Part shown: positions 41,687-50,950 of the stretch, piece by piece
Numbering within the stretch: the stretch's first letter is position 1
Layout of the letters: the number at the start of each line of letters is the position of its first letter
NCBI RefSeq assembly: GCF_004343155.1
Contig: NZ_SMDC01000004.1
Coordinates: 62,001-126,000 of the forward strand
DNA: 64,000 bases
Reading direction: 5' to 3'
Source of the DNA: Marichromatium gracile
GTDB taxonomy: Bacteria; Pseudomonadota; Gammaproteobacteria; Chromatiales; Chromatiaceae
Notes under the pieces: model-generated
The model's database searches: none
Told to the model about the DNA's origin: nothing
Seen by the model: the letters and a program-made list of their open reading frames with translations, nothing else
Position numbers and translations under genes: made by a program

Positions 41687-43903
41687 ATGGACGAGACCCC
41701 AAGAATGCGAACCCTCGGATGCTGCCTCGCCCCGCTGTGCTGGCCGCTCGCCGCCGGCGCCGAGCCCGCCCAACCGCTACCCGCGATCGAGATCAGCGCG
41801 ACCCGGATCGCATCGGACGCGGGCGACTACGCCACCACCGAGCTCGACGGCGCCACCCTGGAGGCGCGCGGCGGCGCCGCCCAGGTCAATCCCTACCGCG
41901 CGCTCGACCTCACCCCCTCGGTCAACCGCGCCGAGGCCGACCCCAACGCGCTCAGCACCGAGCAACAAACGCTGCGACTGCGCGCCATCGCCGCCTCCAC
42001 CGCCACCGGGCTGGCGGTGACGATCGAGGGCACCCCCTCCTCGACCAGCGCCGGGCGCGGCGGCGTCGGCAACCTCTACGACCTGGAGAACCTCGAACGA
42101 CTCACCCTGTGGCGCGGCCCGCAACCGGCCGGGGTCGGCCTCGGGGTCGGCAACCTCGCCGGCAGCCTGGCGCTGGGGCTGCGCGCGCCGCGCCAGCAGC
42201 CGGGGGTGATGGCGCGGGTGGCACGCGCCGATCACGACTTCCACCGACTGTTCGCGCGGCTCGACAGCGGCACCATCGGCGCCGCCGCGAGCCGGCTGTT
42301 CCTCTCCGCCTCCAGCGCCGCCGGCGAGCAGTGGCGCGGCCCCGGCGGGCAGAGCCGCGACACCCTCAACCTCGGCTGGGCGCAACCGCTCGGCGCCGAC
42401 CTGTCGCTCAGCCTCTACGGCGCCCACAACCGCTTCCACAGCGACGCCTATCGCCCGCTGACCCATGCCGAGAGCCAGGACCTCGAGCGCTACGGCACGC
42501 TCGGCTACCACGCCACGCTCACCGGCTCGGCGCGCGAGGACGCCAACTATTACGCCTACAACACCCAGCACTACACCGAGGACAACCTGCTCGCCACCCT
42601 GAGCTGGCAGCTCGGACCACGCGCCCGCCTGCAACTGCGCCCCTACTGGCTGGAGACCCGGGGCGAGCGGCTCACCGGCAAGCGCACCGGCATCACTCGC
42701 GTCGAGGTCGACCAGCGCCAGTATGGCGCCGTCGCCGAGCTGCAGCTCGAACTCGACGCTGCCACCCTGACCCTCGGTCACTGGAGCCAGCGCCTCAGCT
42801 CGATGCCGCCGCCGCTGAGCCAGCGCCTCTACACCGTCGATGCCGAGGGCGCGCTGCGCTTCTCGCGCTGGGGCATCCTCGCCGAGCAGGGCGAGCGCGC
42901 CTACGAGAGCCCCTTTGCCATGATCGAGGGCGAGCGGCGCGGCTGGCGCTACACCCTGGGGACGCGCTATCTGCGCCTGCGCCTGCCGGCGATCACCGGT
43001 TACGACGCCAGCGCCCTGCCCGATCTCGACCACGGCGCGGCGCTCGACCTCGACCCGCCGGTCGACCCGGCGCTCGGCACCGCGCCCGTCACCCTCGCGG
43101 CCTGGCTGCCGAGCCTCAGTCTGAGCCGTGAACTCACCCCGGGGCTGGAGGCCCGGCTCGCCCTCGGACGCACCATCGGCAACCCCTGGCTCGGCCCGCT
43201 CTACAGCGGCTACATGAACGCGCGCGAGCGGTTCGAGGCCGCCGGGATCGACCTCCAGTCGCTGTGGCAGCGGCTGCGCTTCGAGCGCGCCGAGACCATC
43301 GAGGCCGGGCTGCGCTGGCGCCACGGCAACCTCACCCTGGCGCCGACGCTCTACTGGGGCCGGCTGCGCGACAAGCAGGTGATGGCCTACGACCCGGCGC
43401 TCGATCTCAGCTATCTCCAGGGCGGGGTGCGCGCCCACACCCAGGGCGCCGAGCTCGAGGCGCACTGGCGCGCCGACGCGCACTGGAACCTGGTGGCCAG
43501 CCTGTCGTGGAACCGCAGCCGTCTCGACACCGACATCCGCACCGCCGCCGACAGCCTGCTCGCCACCCGGGGCAACCAGGTCCCGGACGCCCCCGAGTGG
43601 CTCGCCAGCCTCGCCCTGGAGTACCGCCACGGTCCCTGGACCCTGACCCCGGTGGTGCGTCACGTCGGACGACGCTACGGCGACGCGGCCAATACCGAGC
43701 CGGTCGACGCCCACACCCTGTTCGATCTCGGCCTCGGCTACCGCCACCGCGCCATGAGCCTCTCGCTGGCCGTCGACAACCTCTTCGACACCCGCTATGT
43801 CGCCGTCATCGACGCCGGGCGCGACGACGCCCAGCCCGGCACCATCGGCTACTACCCGGGTGCGCCGCGCACCCTCTCGCTCACCCTGACGATGCAACTC
43901 TGA
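41687..43903 (+). CDS. TonB-dependent outer-membrane receptor 2
   Basis: A 738-residue receptor. A signal peptide ends near LAAGAEPAQ, the TonB box lies around LPAIEISATRI, plug motifs include VTIEGTPSSTSAGRGGVGNL and GPQPAGVGLGVGNLAGSLAL, and a large barrel ends LSLTLTMQL. Only its barrel closing (VDNLFDTRYV) matches the general receptor pattern of receptor 1, so the two are not recent duplicates and may take different ligands. The start is ATG 41687 (GAGG about 10 nt upstream) or ATG 41705. It lies between two binding-protein genes of the oxyanion operon. Confidence 0.85.
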   Translation: MDETPRMRTLGCCLAPLCWPLAAGAEPAQPLPAIEISATRIASDAGDYATTELDGATLEARGGAAQVNPYRALDLTPSVNRAEADPNALSTEQQTLRLRAIAASTATGLAVTIEGTPSSTSAGRGGVGNLYDLENLERLTLWRGPQPAGVGLGVGNLAGSLALGLRAPRQQPGVMARVARADHDFHRLFARLDSGTIGAAASRLFLSASSAAGEQWRGPGGQSRDTLNLGWAQPLGADLSLSLYGAHNRFHSDAYRPLTHAESQDLERYGTLGYHATLTGSAREDANYYAYNTQHYTEDNLLATLSWQLGPRARLQLRPYWLETRGERLTGKRTGITRVEVDQRQYGAVAELQLELDAATLTLGHWSQRLSSMPPPLSQRLYTVDAEGALRFSRWGILAEQGERAYESPFAMIEGERRGWRYTLGTRYLRLRLPAITGYDASALPDLDHGAALDLDPPVDPALGTAPVTLAAWLPSLSLSRELTPGLEARLALGRTIGNPWLGPLYSGYMNARERFEAAGIDLQSLWQRLRFERAETIEAGLRWRHGNLTLAPTLYWGRLRDKQVMAYDPALDLSYLQGGVRAHTQGAELEAHWRADAHWNLVASLSWNRSRLDTDIRTAADSLLATRGNQVPDAPEWLASLALEYRHGPWTLTPVVRHVGRRYGDAANTEPVDAHTLFDLGLGYRHRAMSLSLAVDNLFDTRYVAVIDAGRDDAQPGTIGYYPGAPRTLSLTLTMQL

Positions 43904-43927
43904 CCCCGTGGACAAGGAGACTCCATC

Positions 43928-44641
43928 ATGCCCCTGCTCATCGCCCTGCTGATGCTCTGCTGCGCCCTGCCGGCGCACGCGGCCACCGACGACGACGGTC
44001 TGCTGATCGCCGCCGGGGCCGGCTACAAGCGCCCGCTGCTCGCGCTCTACCAGGCCTTCGAGCGCGACAGCGGCATCGGCGTCGAGGCCGCCTTCGGCAA
44101 CATGCGCCAGGTGCTCGCCCAGACCCGCGCCAGCGCGCGCGTGGCGCTGGTCGTCGGCGAGCGGCGCTTCCTCGCCGAGAGCGGGCTGTTCGCCCGCACC
44201 CAGCCCTTCGGTCGCGGCCGGCTGGTGCTGGTGCGCACCGCCGCGCTGGCCGGTCGACCGCTCACCGACCCGGCCTTCCGCCGCATCGCCCTGCCCGATC
44301 CGGCGCGGGCGATCTATGGCCGCGCCGCGCTCCAGTCACTCGAACACGACGGGCTGCGCAAGCCGCTCGCCGAGCGCCTGACCGTGCTCGCCACCGTCCC
44401 CCAGGTCGCCGCGCACCTGCGCGCCGGCAGCGTCGAGGCCGGCTTCATCAATGCCACCGAGGCGCGCGCGCTCGACCCCGAGCGGCTGGTGGTCGAGACC
44501 ATCGACCCGAGCCACTACGCGCCGCTCGAGATCGTCATCGGCGTGCCCACGCACCGCGCCCCCGGAGCAGCGGCAGAGCGCTTCCTCGACTTCGTCGCCA
44601 CCCCCGCCGCCCGCGACCTGCTCGCCGGATACGGGCTGTGA
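43928..44641 (+). CDS. ModA-like periplasmic oxyanion-binding protein
   Basis: A 237-residue exported protein (signal peptide LLIALLMLCCALPAHAA). The mature chain begins LLIAAGAGYKRPLLALYQAF and has ASARVALVVGERRFLAESGL, RIALPDPARAIYGRAALQSL and HLRAGSVEAGFINATEARAL, the ModA/WtpA-like pattern. It differs much from the canonical ModA at 51871, so it may have another specificity. A ribosome site (AAGGAG) lies before ATG 43928. It probably serves the ABC transporter at 46028-47751. Confidence 0.75.
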   Translation: MPLLIALLMLCCALPAHAATDDDGLLIAAGAGYKRPLLALYQAFERDSGIGVEAAFGNMRQVLAQTRASARVALVVGERRFLAESGLFARTQPFGRGRLVLVRTAALAGRPLTDPAFRRIALPDPARAIYGRAALQSLEHDGLRKPLAERLTVLATVPQVAAHLRAGSVEAGFINATEARALDPERLVVETIDPSHYAPLEIVIGVPTHRAPGAAAERFLDFVATPAARDLLAGYGL

Positions 44642-44688
44642 GGCCCGGTCACCACCGGGGCGCGCGCCTCGCCCCAAGGATCTTTGCC

Positions 44689-46008
44689 ATGACCGACTCG
44701 ACCAGGATGCGCGCGCTCGCGCTGGGCGCCGCGCTGCTTGCCCCCGGACTCGCCCCCGGACTCGCCCAGGCGGCCAACTGGCTGCTTCTCCAGGGCAGCG
44801 AACCCGAGCAGGGGACGCGCGCGCTGCGTCCCTGGGGCTTCGCCCAGCTCGCCTATCAACGGGGCGAGGACACCCCGATCCCGGTCGGCGGCTGGACCGG
44901 CCAGGGGATGGCGGCCAACCGCCTGGGGCCGGACAAGCGCGCCGCCGAACGCTGGCAGTTGCACCGGCTGCGCCTCGGCGTGCGCGGGCGGGTGCCGGGC
45001 GGCGCGCCGCTCGATTATCTGGTCGCGGTGGAGGCCGGCGACAACGGCGCGACCCGCGAGGGCGACGAACTGCAGCTGATCGACGCCAGCCTCAGCTATC
45101 GCATCGACCCGGCGCTGCGTCTGCGTCTCGGCCAGTTCAAGCCGCCGGGCAGCGAGGAGGCGCTGCGCCCGGCCCCGCGCCAGCCCTATTTCGCCGTCTC
45201 GACCGCGGTCGATCAGTTGCTCAACGAGACCTTTCTCGACCACGACGGCAGCGACCCGCTCGATGCCAACACGCCGCGCGGCCCGCGCTCGCTCTATCAC
45301 GACATCGGCGCGCAGCTCTTCGGCGTGCTCCCCGGCGGCGGGCCCTGGGCGCACAGCTACGCGCTGATGCTCGGCAACGGCAACGGCGTCGCGCGACTCG
45401 ACGACGACAGCCACAAGGATCTCTATCTCTACTGGTCGAGCGAGCACGTCGAGGGCGGGCGCGGCGCCGCGCGCCAGGGCACCAAGCTGTTCGGCTGGTG
45501 GCAGCAGGGACGGCGCGAGCTCGACGGCGCCGACCCCGGCAGCCACCTGCGCACCCGCGCCGGCGCCGGGGTCATCCACCAGGCGGCGCGCTGGCGGCTG
45601 AGCGGCGAGTACCTCGTCGGGCGCGGCATGATCCTCGCCGGCAGCGACGGCGGCGCGGTGCCCGGCAGTTGGAACAACGCCGCCACCCGCATCGCCGGGC
45701 GCAACCTGTTGCCCGAGGGCGAGGCCGAGGGTTGGTATCTCGAGGGCGGCTGGCGGCTGGCCCCGCGCACCTGGCTCGATCTGCGCTACGACCGTTACGA
45801 CCGCGGCACCGAGTCGGCCGCCGACCATCGTCGCTTCACCACCTGGACGCTGGGATTGCGCTACCGCATCGACCGTCACTGGCAGGTGATGGCCAACTAT
45901 CAGTGGCGCGAGGCCGAGGCCCCGGGGCTCGATGCGCGGGCCGACGCCAACCGGCTGCTCGCCGCGCTCGACGACCGGCTCGCGCTGCAGCTCCAGTTCG
46001 TCTACTGA
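44689..46008 (+). CDS. Outer-membrane porin, OprO/OprP-like
   Basis: A 439-residue protein with a long signal sequence ending near LAQAANW. The barrel pattern is of phosphate-selective-porin type: LRPWGFAQLAYQRGED, WQLHRLRLGVRGRVPGGAPL, RLRLGQFKPPGSEEALRPAP, WYLEGGWRLAPRTWLDLRYD and a final LALQLQFVY with aromatic end. Such porins pass anions. In this operon it may give low-affinity passage for molybdate, tungstate or similar while the TonB receptors take chelates. ATG 44689 has AAGGA 8 nt upstream. Confidence 0.75.
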   Translation: MTDSTRMRALALGAALLAPGLAPGLAQAANWLLLQGSEPEQGTRALRPWGFAQLAYQRGEDTPIPVGGWTGQGMAANRLGPDKRAAERWQLHRLRLGVRGRVPGGAPLDYLVAVEAGDNGATREGDELQLIDASLSYRIDPALRLRLGQFKPPGSEEALRPAPRQPYFAVSTAVDQLLNETFLDHDGSDPLDANTPRGPRSLYHDIGAQLFGVLPGGGPWAHSYALMLGNGNGVARLDDDSHKDLYLYWSSEHVEGGRGAARQGTKLFGWWQQGRRELDGADPGSHLRTRAGAGVIHQAARWRLSGEYLVGRGMILAGSDGGAVPGSWNNAATRIAGRNLLPEGEAEGWYLEGGWRLAPRTWLDLRYDRYDRGTESAADHRRFTTWTLGLRYRIDRHWQVMANYQWREAEAPGLDARADANRLLAALDDRLALQLQFVY

Positions 46009-46027
46009 CGGGATCGGGGGATCATCG

Positions 46028-46693
46028 ATGTCCGCGCTGCTCGCCTGCTCGCCCGACGCCCTGCTGCTGAGCCTGCGGGTGGTGGCGGTGACCCTGGCGC
46101 TGTTGCTCGTCGCCGGGGTCGGGCTGGGCTATCTGCTCAGCCTGTCGTTCCCGCTGCGCTGGCTGCTCGATGCGCTGGTGTCGCTGCCGCTGGTGTTCCC
46201 GCCGATCGCCATCGGCTTCTTCCTGCTGATGCTGTTCGGGCGCCACGGCGTGCTCGGCGCACCGCTCCACGCGCAGCTCGGCTGGGAGCTGGTGTTCTCC
46301 TTCCCGGCGCTGGTGCTCGCCGCCTTCATCGCCGGGCTGCCGCTGGTGGTCAAGCCGGTGCAGTCGGCGATCGAGGGCAGCGCGCGGGTGCTGGTCGAGG
46401 CCTCCTACACCCTCGGCAAGGGGCGCCTGGAGACGCTGTGGCGGGTGGTGATCCCGGCGGTGCGCCCGAGCCTCGCGGCGGGGCTGACGCTCGGCGCCGG
46501 GCGCGCCTTCGGCGAGGTCGGCATCACCCTGATGCTCGGCGGCAACCTCATCGGCTCGACCGAGACGCTGTCGCTGGCGATCTACAACCATGTGCTCGAC
46601 GGCGACTTCACCTGCGCCACCCGGCTCTCGCTGCTGCTCGGGGGGATCTCGCTGGTGTTGTTCCTGCTCCTGCGCCGACTCGGACGACTGTGA
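46028..46693 (+). CDS. ModB/TupB-like ABC permease
   Basis: A 221-residue permease with five or six membrane helices and the EAA-like coupling loop (EASYTLGKGRLETLWRVVIP, then LTLGAGRAFGEVGITLMLGG). It is similar in build to ModB but shorter and distinct from the modB copy at 52681. Its stop overlaps the ATPase start (TGATG). It would import the oxyanion delivered by one or both binding proteins encoded upstream. Confidence 0.85.
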   Translation: MSALLACSPDALLLSLRVVAVTLALLLVAGVGLGYLLSLSFPLRWLLDALVSLPLVFPPIAIGFFLLMLFGRHGVLGAPLHAQLGWELVFSFPALVLAAFIAGLPLVVKPVQSAIEGSARVLVEASYTLGKGRLETLWRVVIPAVRPSLAAGLTLGAGRAFGEVGITLMLGGNLIGSTETLSLAIYNHVLDGDFTCATRLSLLLGGISLVLFLLLRRLGRL

Positions 46694-47751
46694 TGACCGA
46701 ACTCTCCGCCCATCTCGCCTTCCGTCGCCCCGGCTTCGACCTGCGCCTGCGTCTGGCGCTGCCCGGCGCCGGGATCACCGCGCTGCTCGGCCCCTCGGGC
46801 GGCGGCAAGAGCACCCTGCTGCGGCTGCTCGCCGGGCTCGAGCGCCCGCGCGCCGGGCACATCCGTCACCGCCAGCGGCTGTGGTACGCGCGCGCCGCCG
46901 GCATCGACCTGGCGCCGCGCCGGCGCGACCTCGGCTTCATGTTCCAGGACCACGCCCTGTTCCCCCACCTCAGCGTCGCCGAGAACATCGGCTACGGGCT
47001 CGCGCGCGCGCCCGATCGCGCCGCGCGGGTGACGCGCTGGATCGAGCGGGTCGGACTCGGCGGGCTGGCGCAGCGACGCCCCGGGCAGCTCTCCGGCGGT
47101 CAGCGCCAGCGCGTCGCCCTCGCGCGCGCGCTCGCCCCGGCGCCGGCGCTGCTGCTGCTCGACGAGCCCTTCTCGGCGCTCGACGCCAGTCTGCGCCAGT
47201 CGCTGCGGCTGCTGTTGCAGGAGCTGATCGCCGAGACCGCCACCTGCGCCCTGCTGGTCAGCCACGACCTGGAGGACGCGCGCCAGTGCGCCGACCGGGT
47301 CGGGGTGATGATCGGCGGGCGGCTGCGCCGGCTCGACGAGGCCGAGGCGGTGTTCGCCGCACCGGGCGATGCCGAGGTCGCGCGGGTGCTCGGCTGGCCC
47401 AACACCCTGGCGGTGACGCGCTGGGAGGGGCGCGCGGCCTGCGGCCCCTGGGGCCGGGTCGAGTTGGCGCGCGCACCCCGCCGCGAGGACAGCGTGGTCG
47501 CGCTGCTGCCCGACGGCCCGCGCCCCGGCGCCCGCGCCGGGCTCGCCGTCGAGATCGCACGGGTGATCGACATGGGCCCCTATCGCGCGCTGAGCTGTCG
47601 CCTGCCCGACCGCACGGCGCTGCGCATCCACCTGCCGCGCGCCCTGCCCTGTCCGGCGCGCGGCGAGCGCACCCTGCTCGACGTCCCCCCGGGCTGCGCC
47701 ATCGCGCTCCCGGCGGGGACGGCTAAAACCATCCAATCCACGAGGTATTGA
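46693..47751 (+). CDS. ModC-like ABC transporter ATPase
   Basis: A 352-residue protein. The nucleotide-binding domain has Walker A GPSGGGKST, Q-loop FMFQDHALF, signature LSGGQRQR and Walker B LLLLDEPFSAL, with H-loop VSHDLEDAR. The C-terminal part (from about 240) is a TOBE/Mop-like oxyanion-binding domain (VVALLPDGPRPGARAGLAVE). TOBE domains can bind the imported oxyanion and inhibit transport. It is paired with the permease upstream; ModD follows 2 bp later. Confidence 0.85.
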   Translation: MTELSAHLAFRRPGFDLRLRLALPGAGITALLGPSGGGKSTLLRLLAGLERPRAGHIRHRQRLWYARAAGIDLAPRRRDLGFMFQDHALFPHLSVAENIGYGLARAPDRAARVTRWIERVGLGGLAQRRPGQLSGGQRQRVALARALAPAPALLLLDEPFSALDASLRQSLRLLLQELIAETATCALLVSHDLEDARQCADRVGVMIGGRLRRLDEAEAVFAAPGDAEVARVLGWPNTLAVTRWEGRAACGPWGRVELARAPRREDSVVALLPDGPRPGARAGLAVEIARVIDMGPYRALSCRLPDRTALRIHLPRALPCPARGERTLLDVPPGCAIALPAGTAKTIQSTRY

Positions 47752-47753
47752 CC

Positions 47754-48605
47754 ATGATCCGACCCCAACCCCTGGCGCTCGACGACCACCGCCTGCAGCA
47801 GCTGCTCGCCGAGGACGTGCCCTACGGCGACCTCACCACCGAGGCGCTGGAGATCGACGCCCGCCCCGGCCAGATCCGCCTGTTCGCCCGCGACCCCATG
47901 GTGGTGTGCGGGATCGAGGAGGCGGCGCGGATGTTCGAGCTGTGCGGCGCGCGCGCCACCCTCCACGCCGCCTCCGGTCAACAGGCCGCGCCCGAGACCC
48001 TGCTGCTCGAGGCCAGCGCCGAGGCAGGCATCCTGCACCGCGCGTGGAAGAGCGCGCAGACCCTGGTCGAGTGGTGCTCGGGGGTGGCCAGCCGCGCCGC
48101 CGAGATCCAGCAAGCGGCGCGCCGCGGCCACCCCGAGGCGCTGGTCGCACTCACCCGCAAGAACGTCCCCGGCACCCGCCGCCTGGCGGTCAAGGCGGCG
48201 CGCGCCGCCGGCGCGGCGATGCATCGCACCGGGCTCTCCGAGACCCTGCTGGTGTTCGCCGAGCACCGTCTGTTCCTCGACGAGGAGCCCGCCGCGGCGA
48301 TCGCGCGACTGCGCCGCCGCTGCCCGGAGAAGCGGGTGGTGGTCGAGGTCGAGGACGGCGCCGAGGCGCTCGTCTGGGCCGCGGCCGATGTCATCCAGCT
48401 GGAGAAGTTCAGCCCCGCGGCGGTCGCCGAGACGGTCGCCGCGCTCGCCGCCGCGGGCTCGACGGCACTGGTCGCCGCCGCCGGCGGGGTCAACGCCGCC
48501 AACGCCGAGGACTATGCGCGCGCCGGGGCGCGGCTGCTGGTGACCAGCGCGCCGCATCTGGCGCCGCCGCGCGACGTTCAGGTCCGCTTCGCGCGCGGGG
48601 TCTGA
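47754..48605 (+). CDS. modD: ModD, quinolinate-phosphoribosyltransferase-like protein
   Basis: A 283-residue protein with the nicotinate/quinolinate phosphoribosyltransferase fold: LLAEDVPYGDLTTEALEI, AQTLVEWCSGVASRAAEIQQ, ALTRKNVPGTRRLAVKAARA and the barrel end VAAAGGVNAANAEDYARAGA. ModD proteins occur in mod operons of Rhodobacter and others, and their biochemical role is unsettled. The NVPGTR where NadC has K-T-PG-R supports ModD over NadC. GAGGT lies 8 nt before ATG 47754. It closes the ABC unit. Confidence 0.85.
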   Translation: MIRPQPLALDDHRLQQLLAEDVPYGDLTTEALEIDARPGQIRLFARDPMVVCGIEEAARMFELCGARATLHAASGQQAAPETLLLEASAEAGILHRAWKSAQTLVEWCSGVASRAAEIQQAARRGHPEALVALTRKNVPGTRRLAVKAARAAGAAMHRTGLSETLLVFAEHRLFLDEEPAAAIARLRRRCPEKRVVVEVEDGAEALVWAAADVIQLEKFSPAAVAETVAALAAAGSTALVAAAGGVNAANAEDYARAGARLLVTSAPHLAPPRDVQVRFARGV

Positions 48606-48648
48606 CCCCCGGGGCGCGCATCGCTCAACACCAGCGGGAGGACTCGCC

Positions 48649-49032
48649 ATGCGGGCATCATCCACCATCGAGCTCGACCACCCCGATCACCCCTGTCTCG
48701 CGCCCTGGCGGGCGCTGCTCGGGCACCACTGGCGCGCGCGCCTGATCGCGCCGCGCCGGTTGCGGATCTATCGCGAGTACGAGGTGACGGCGCGGCGCAT
48801 CATCGGCAACGATGCCGCCGGCGCGCCCTGTCTCTGCGTCTGCGACTACCGCCGCTTCGAGCCGCGCTCGGACGACGGCGAGACCTTCTACGCCGCGCTG
48901 GTCCACGCCGAGTCGCACCTGGCCTGGCGGCTCGACGACGGGCGCTGGCTGTCGCTGCGGCGGATCGCGCCCCAGGGCGAGGACGGCGCGCTGCTCGAAC
49001 AGCGCGCGCTGCGAGCCGAGATGCCGCGCTGA
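48649..49032 (+). CDS. Hypothetical protein at the end of the oxyanion operon
   Basis: A 127-residue soluble protein of unknown family. Features: HPCLAPWRALLGHHWRARLI, a basic LRIYREYEVTARRIIGN, a Cys pair in APCLCVCDYRRFEP, then LAWRLDDGRWLSLRRIAP. GGGAGG precedes ATG 48649, 43 bp after modD. The three closely spaced Cys/His positions could bind metal. It probably belongs to the operon. The gap to 49304 shows no gene. Confidence 0.6.
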   Translation: MRASSTIELDHPDHPCLAPWRALLGHHWRARLIAPRRLRIYREYEVTARRIIGNDAAGAPCLCVCDYRRFEPRSDDGETFYAALVHAESHLAWRLDDGRWLSLRRIAPQGEDGALLEQRALRAEMPR

Positions 49033-49304
49033 ACACACCCGCGGCGGCGCTGGCAAGGACATCGGTCGTTGCGTCCAAGGCCCCGTTCTGGGCGCTCCCG
49101 GCGCCCGCCGAGACGGCTGGTCAGGGCCCGACGCGGGTTGGTATAACTAGCCCGGAGCCGACCGGCGCAACCGGCTCAGGGACACGTATGCGCCCGCGTC
49201 GCGCACCGCCGTCGGGCGGCGACGCGCGCCCCCGAGCCCCGGCCAGCTCCCGACCCTGTCGTCACCACGACAGACCCAGCATCCCGATCGCGAGGTAACA
49301 ACCC

Positions 49305-49853
49305 TTGGCCCAACCGCGTTACACCTTCACCCAACGCCTGCTGCACTGGCTGGTCGCCCTGCTGGTGCTCGGCCTGCTCTGCTCCGGCACCCTGTTCTGG
49401 GCGCTCGGCTACGAGGGCATCGCCAATCTCTTCGGCGAGGACTTCGCCGCCACCCTGGTGACCATCCACAAGAGCGTCGGCGCCACCGTGCTGCTGCTGA
49501 CCCTGCTGCGTCTGGTGCTGCGTCGCCGCTCGCCGGCCCCGGCCTACGAGCCGCCGCTCGGCAAGGGTGAGCAGTTCGTCGGCGGCGCGCTGCACGTGCT
49601 GCTCTATCTCGGTCTGCTCGCCATCACCATCGGCGGCGCCGTCGCCGTGGTCAGCGCCGGCTACCCGCTGGAGTTCTTCGGTCTCAGCATCGAGCTGCCG
49701 CTGGCCGAGAACCCGGAGCTTGCCAAGACGCTGTTTTTCTATCACGGGCTGGGCGCGCTGGCGATCTTCGTGCTGGTGCTGATCCACACCGCCGCCGGGC
49801 TCAAGCACTGGCGGTTGAAGGACGGGGTGATGACCCGCATCAGCCTGCCCTGA
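49305..49853 (+). CDS. Cytochrome b561-family membrane protein
   Basis: A 182-residue protein with four membrane helices and the di-heme b561 His pattern: TFTQRLLHWLVALLVLGLL, TIHKSVGATVLLLTLLRLVL, FVGGALHVLLYLGLLAITIG and FYHGLGALAIFVLVLIHTAA. It shuttles electrons between quinol and a periplasmic acceptor. A TTG start at 49305 is supported by GAGGT 8 nt upstream, and no ATG fits. It may reduce a periplasmic redox protein, possibly the sulfite-oxidase-fold protein at 38430; that link is speculative. Confidence 0.85.
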   Translation: MAQPRYTFTQRLLHWLVALLVLGLLCSGTLFWALGYEGIANLFGEDFAATLVTIHKSVGATVLLLTLLRLVLRRRSPAPAYEPPLGKGEQFVGGALHVLLYLGLLAITIGGAVAVVSAGYPLEFFGLSIELPLAENPELAKTLFFYHGLGALAIFVLVLIHTAAGLKHWRLKDGVMTRISLP

Positions 49854-49861
49854 GGCAACGG

Positions 49862-49941
49862 GCGCCCGGGGCAGCCCGGGCGCGCGGCGGGGCGCGACGC
49901 CCCGCCCTCACCCCTCACCCCTCACCCCTCACCCCTCACCC
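49862..49941. terminator. Two hairpins and a CTCACCC heptamer array
   Basis: GCGCCCGGG-GCAG-CCCGGGCGC (49862-49883) and GGCGGGGCG-CGA-CGCCCCGCC (49886-49906) are perfect stem-loops after the b561 stop. Five copies of CTCACCC (49907-49941) follow, running into the next gene's start. The hairpins lack T runs; termination is likely but not certain. Confidence 0.6.
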
Positions 49942-49951
49942 GCCCCCGACG

Positions 49952-50893
49952 ATGATCCTGCTCACCCTTCTGCTGCTCCCCGCGACCCTGCTCGGCCTGC
50001 TCGCGCTCGCCGTGCAGCTCGGTTTCCGCGCCCCGCGTCGACGCGCCCGCCACGACCCGGCGGCGCTCGGGCTCGACTTCGAGACCTGCGTCATCCCCAC
50101 CCGGCGCGGTCGCCGGCTGTTCGCCTGGCTGCTGCCCGCGCCCGACGCCGAGGCGACCCTGGTGGTGCTCCACGGCTGGGGCAGCAGCGCCGAGTTGATG
50201 CTGCCGCTGGCCGCGCCCTTCCGCCGCGCCGGGCTCAACGTGCTGTTGTTCGACGCGCGCAGCCACGGCAACAGCGATGGCGACACCTTCTCCTCGCTGC
50301 CGCGCTTCGCCGAGGACCTGGAGGCGGCGGTCGACTGGTTGCGCCGCGTCCATCCCACGCGCTGTCGCCGTCTCGCCCTGCTCGGGCACTCGGTGGGGGC
50401 CGGCGCGACCCTGTTCTACGCCGCCGACAACCCGCTGCCCGACGCGGTGATCAGCATCGCCGCCTTCGCCGACCCGGCCGAGGTCACCGAGGGCTATCTG
50501 CGCACGCTGCGCCTGCCGCGCTGGCTGGCGCGGCTGGCCACCCGGCACGTCGAGTGGCGCATCGGCCACCGCTTCGCCGAGATCGCCCCGCTGCACACCG
50601 CCGCGCGCATCGGCTGTCCGCTGCTGCTGGTCCACGGCACCGCCGACACCAGCGTGTCGCCGCGCGACGCCCGACGCATCCTCGAACGTGCCCCCACCGG
50701 TCGGGCGCGGCTGTACGAGGTGCCCGGCGCCGGGCATGATTCGGTCGAGCACATCGAGCGTCATGTCGGTGCCCTGATCGACTTCCTCGCCGCGCACGGG
50801 GTCGGGGGGACCTCCCATCCTGGTGCAGGGGCGACCGAAGATGCCTCGATGCGGTGCACCGCCACCCGCCGTTCGCCACCCGTCGCTTCCTAA
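49952..50893 (+). CDS. Alpha/beta hydrolase
   Basis: A 313-residue protein. An N-terminal membrane anchor (LLTLLLLPATLLGLLALAVQ) is followed by an alpha/beta-hydrolase fold: LVVLHGWGSSAELMLPLAAP with the oxyanion hole, nucleophile elbow LLGHSVGAGATLFY, LLLVHGTADTSVSPRDARRI with the acid, and GAGHDSVEHI with the catalytic His. The substrate is unknown. The C terminus after about residue 285 is low-complexity. There is no visible link to the neighbouring mod genes. Confidence 0.8.
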   Translation: MILLTLLLLPATLLGLLALAVQLGFRAPRRRARHDPAALGLDFETCVIPTRRGRRLFAWLLPAPDAEATLVVLHGWGSSAELMLPLAAPFRRAGLNVLLFDARSHGNSDGDTFSSLPRFAEDLEAAVDWLRRVHPTRCRRLALLGHSVGAGATLFYAADNPLPDAVISIAAFADPAEVTEGYLRTLRLPRWLARLATRHVEWRIGHRFAEIAPLHTAARIGCPLLLVHGTADTSVSPRDARRILERAPTGRARLYEVPGAGHDSVEHIERHVGALIDFLAAHGVGGTSHPGAGATEDASMRCTATRRSPPVAS

Positions 50894-50950
50894 GCATCCG
50901 GATCACGGGGACTTCCTTTTTTGGCATCGGTATTGCTTGGCTAGGCCCGT

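Noticed and set aside
41777-43978. A 733-codon frame antisense to TonB receptor 2, and similar long frames opposite receptor 1 and the terminase genes.
   Set aside because: They are composition-driven shadows. The sense frames have signal peptides, domain motifs and ribosome sites.
47754-48605. The ModD gene as nadC (quinolinate phosphoribosyltransferase).
   Set aside because: The position right after a ModC-like gene and the altered substrate-loop motif favour ModD, and no nadA or nadB is near.
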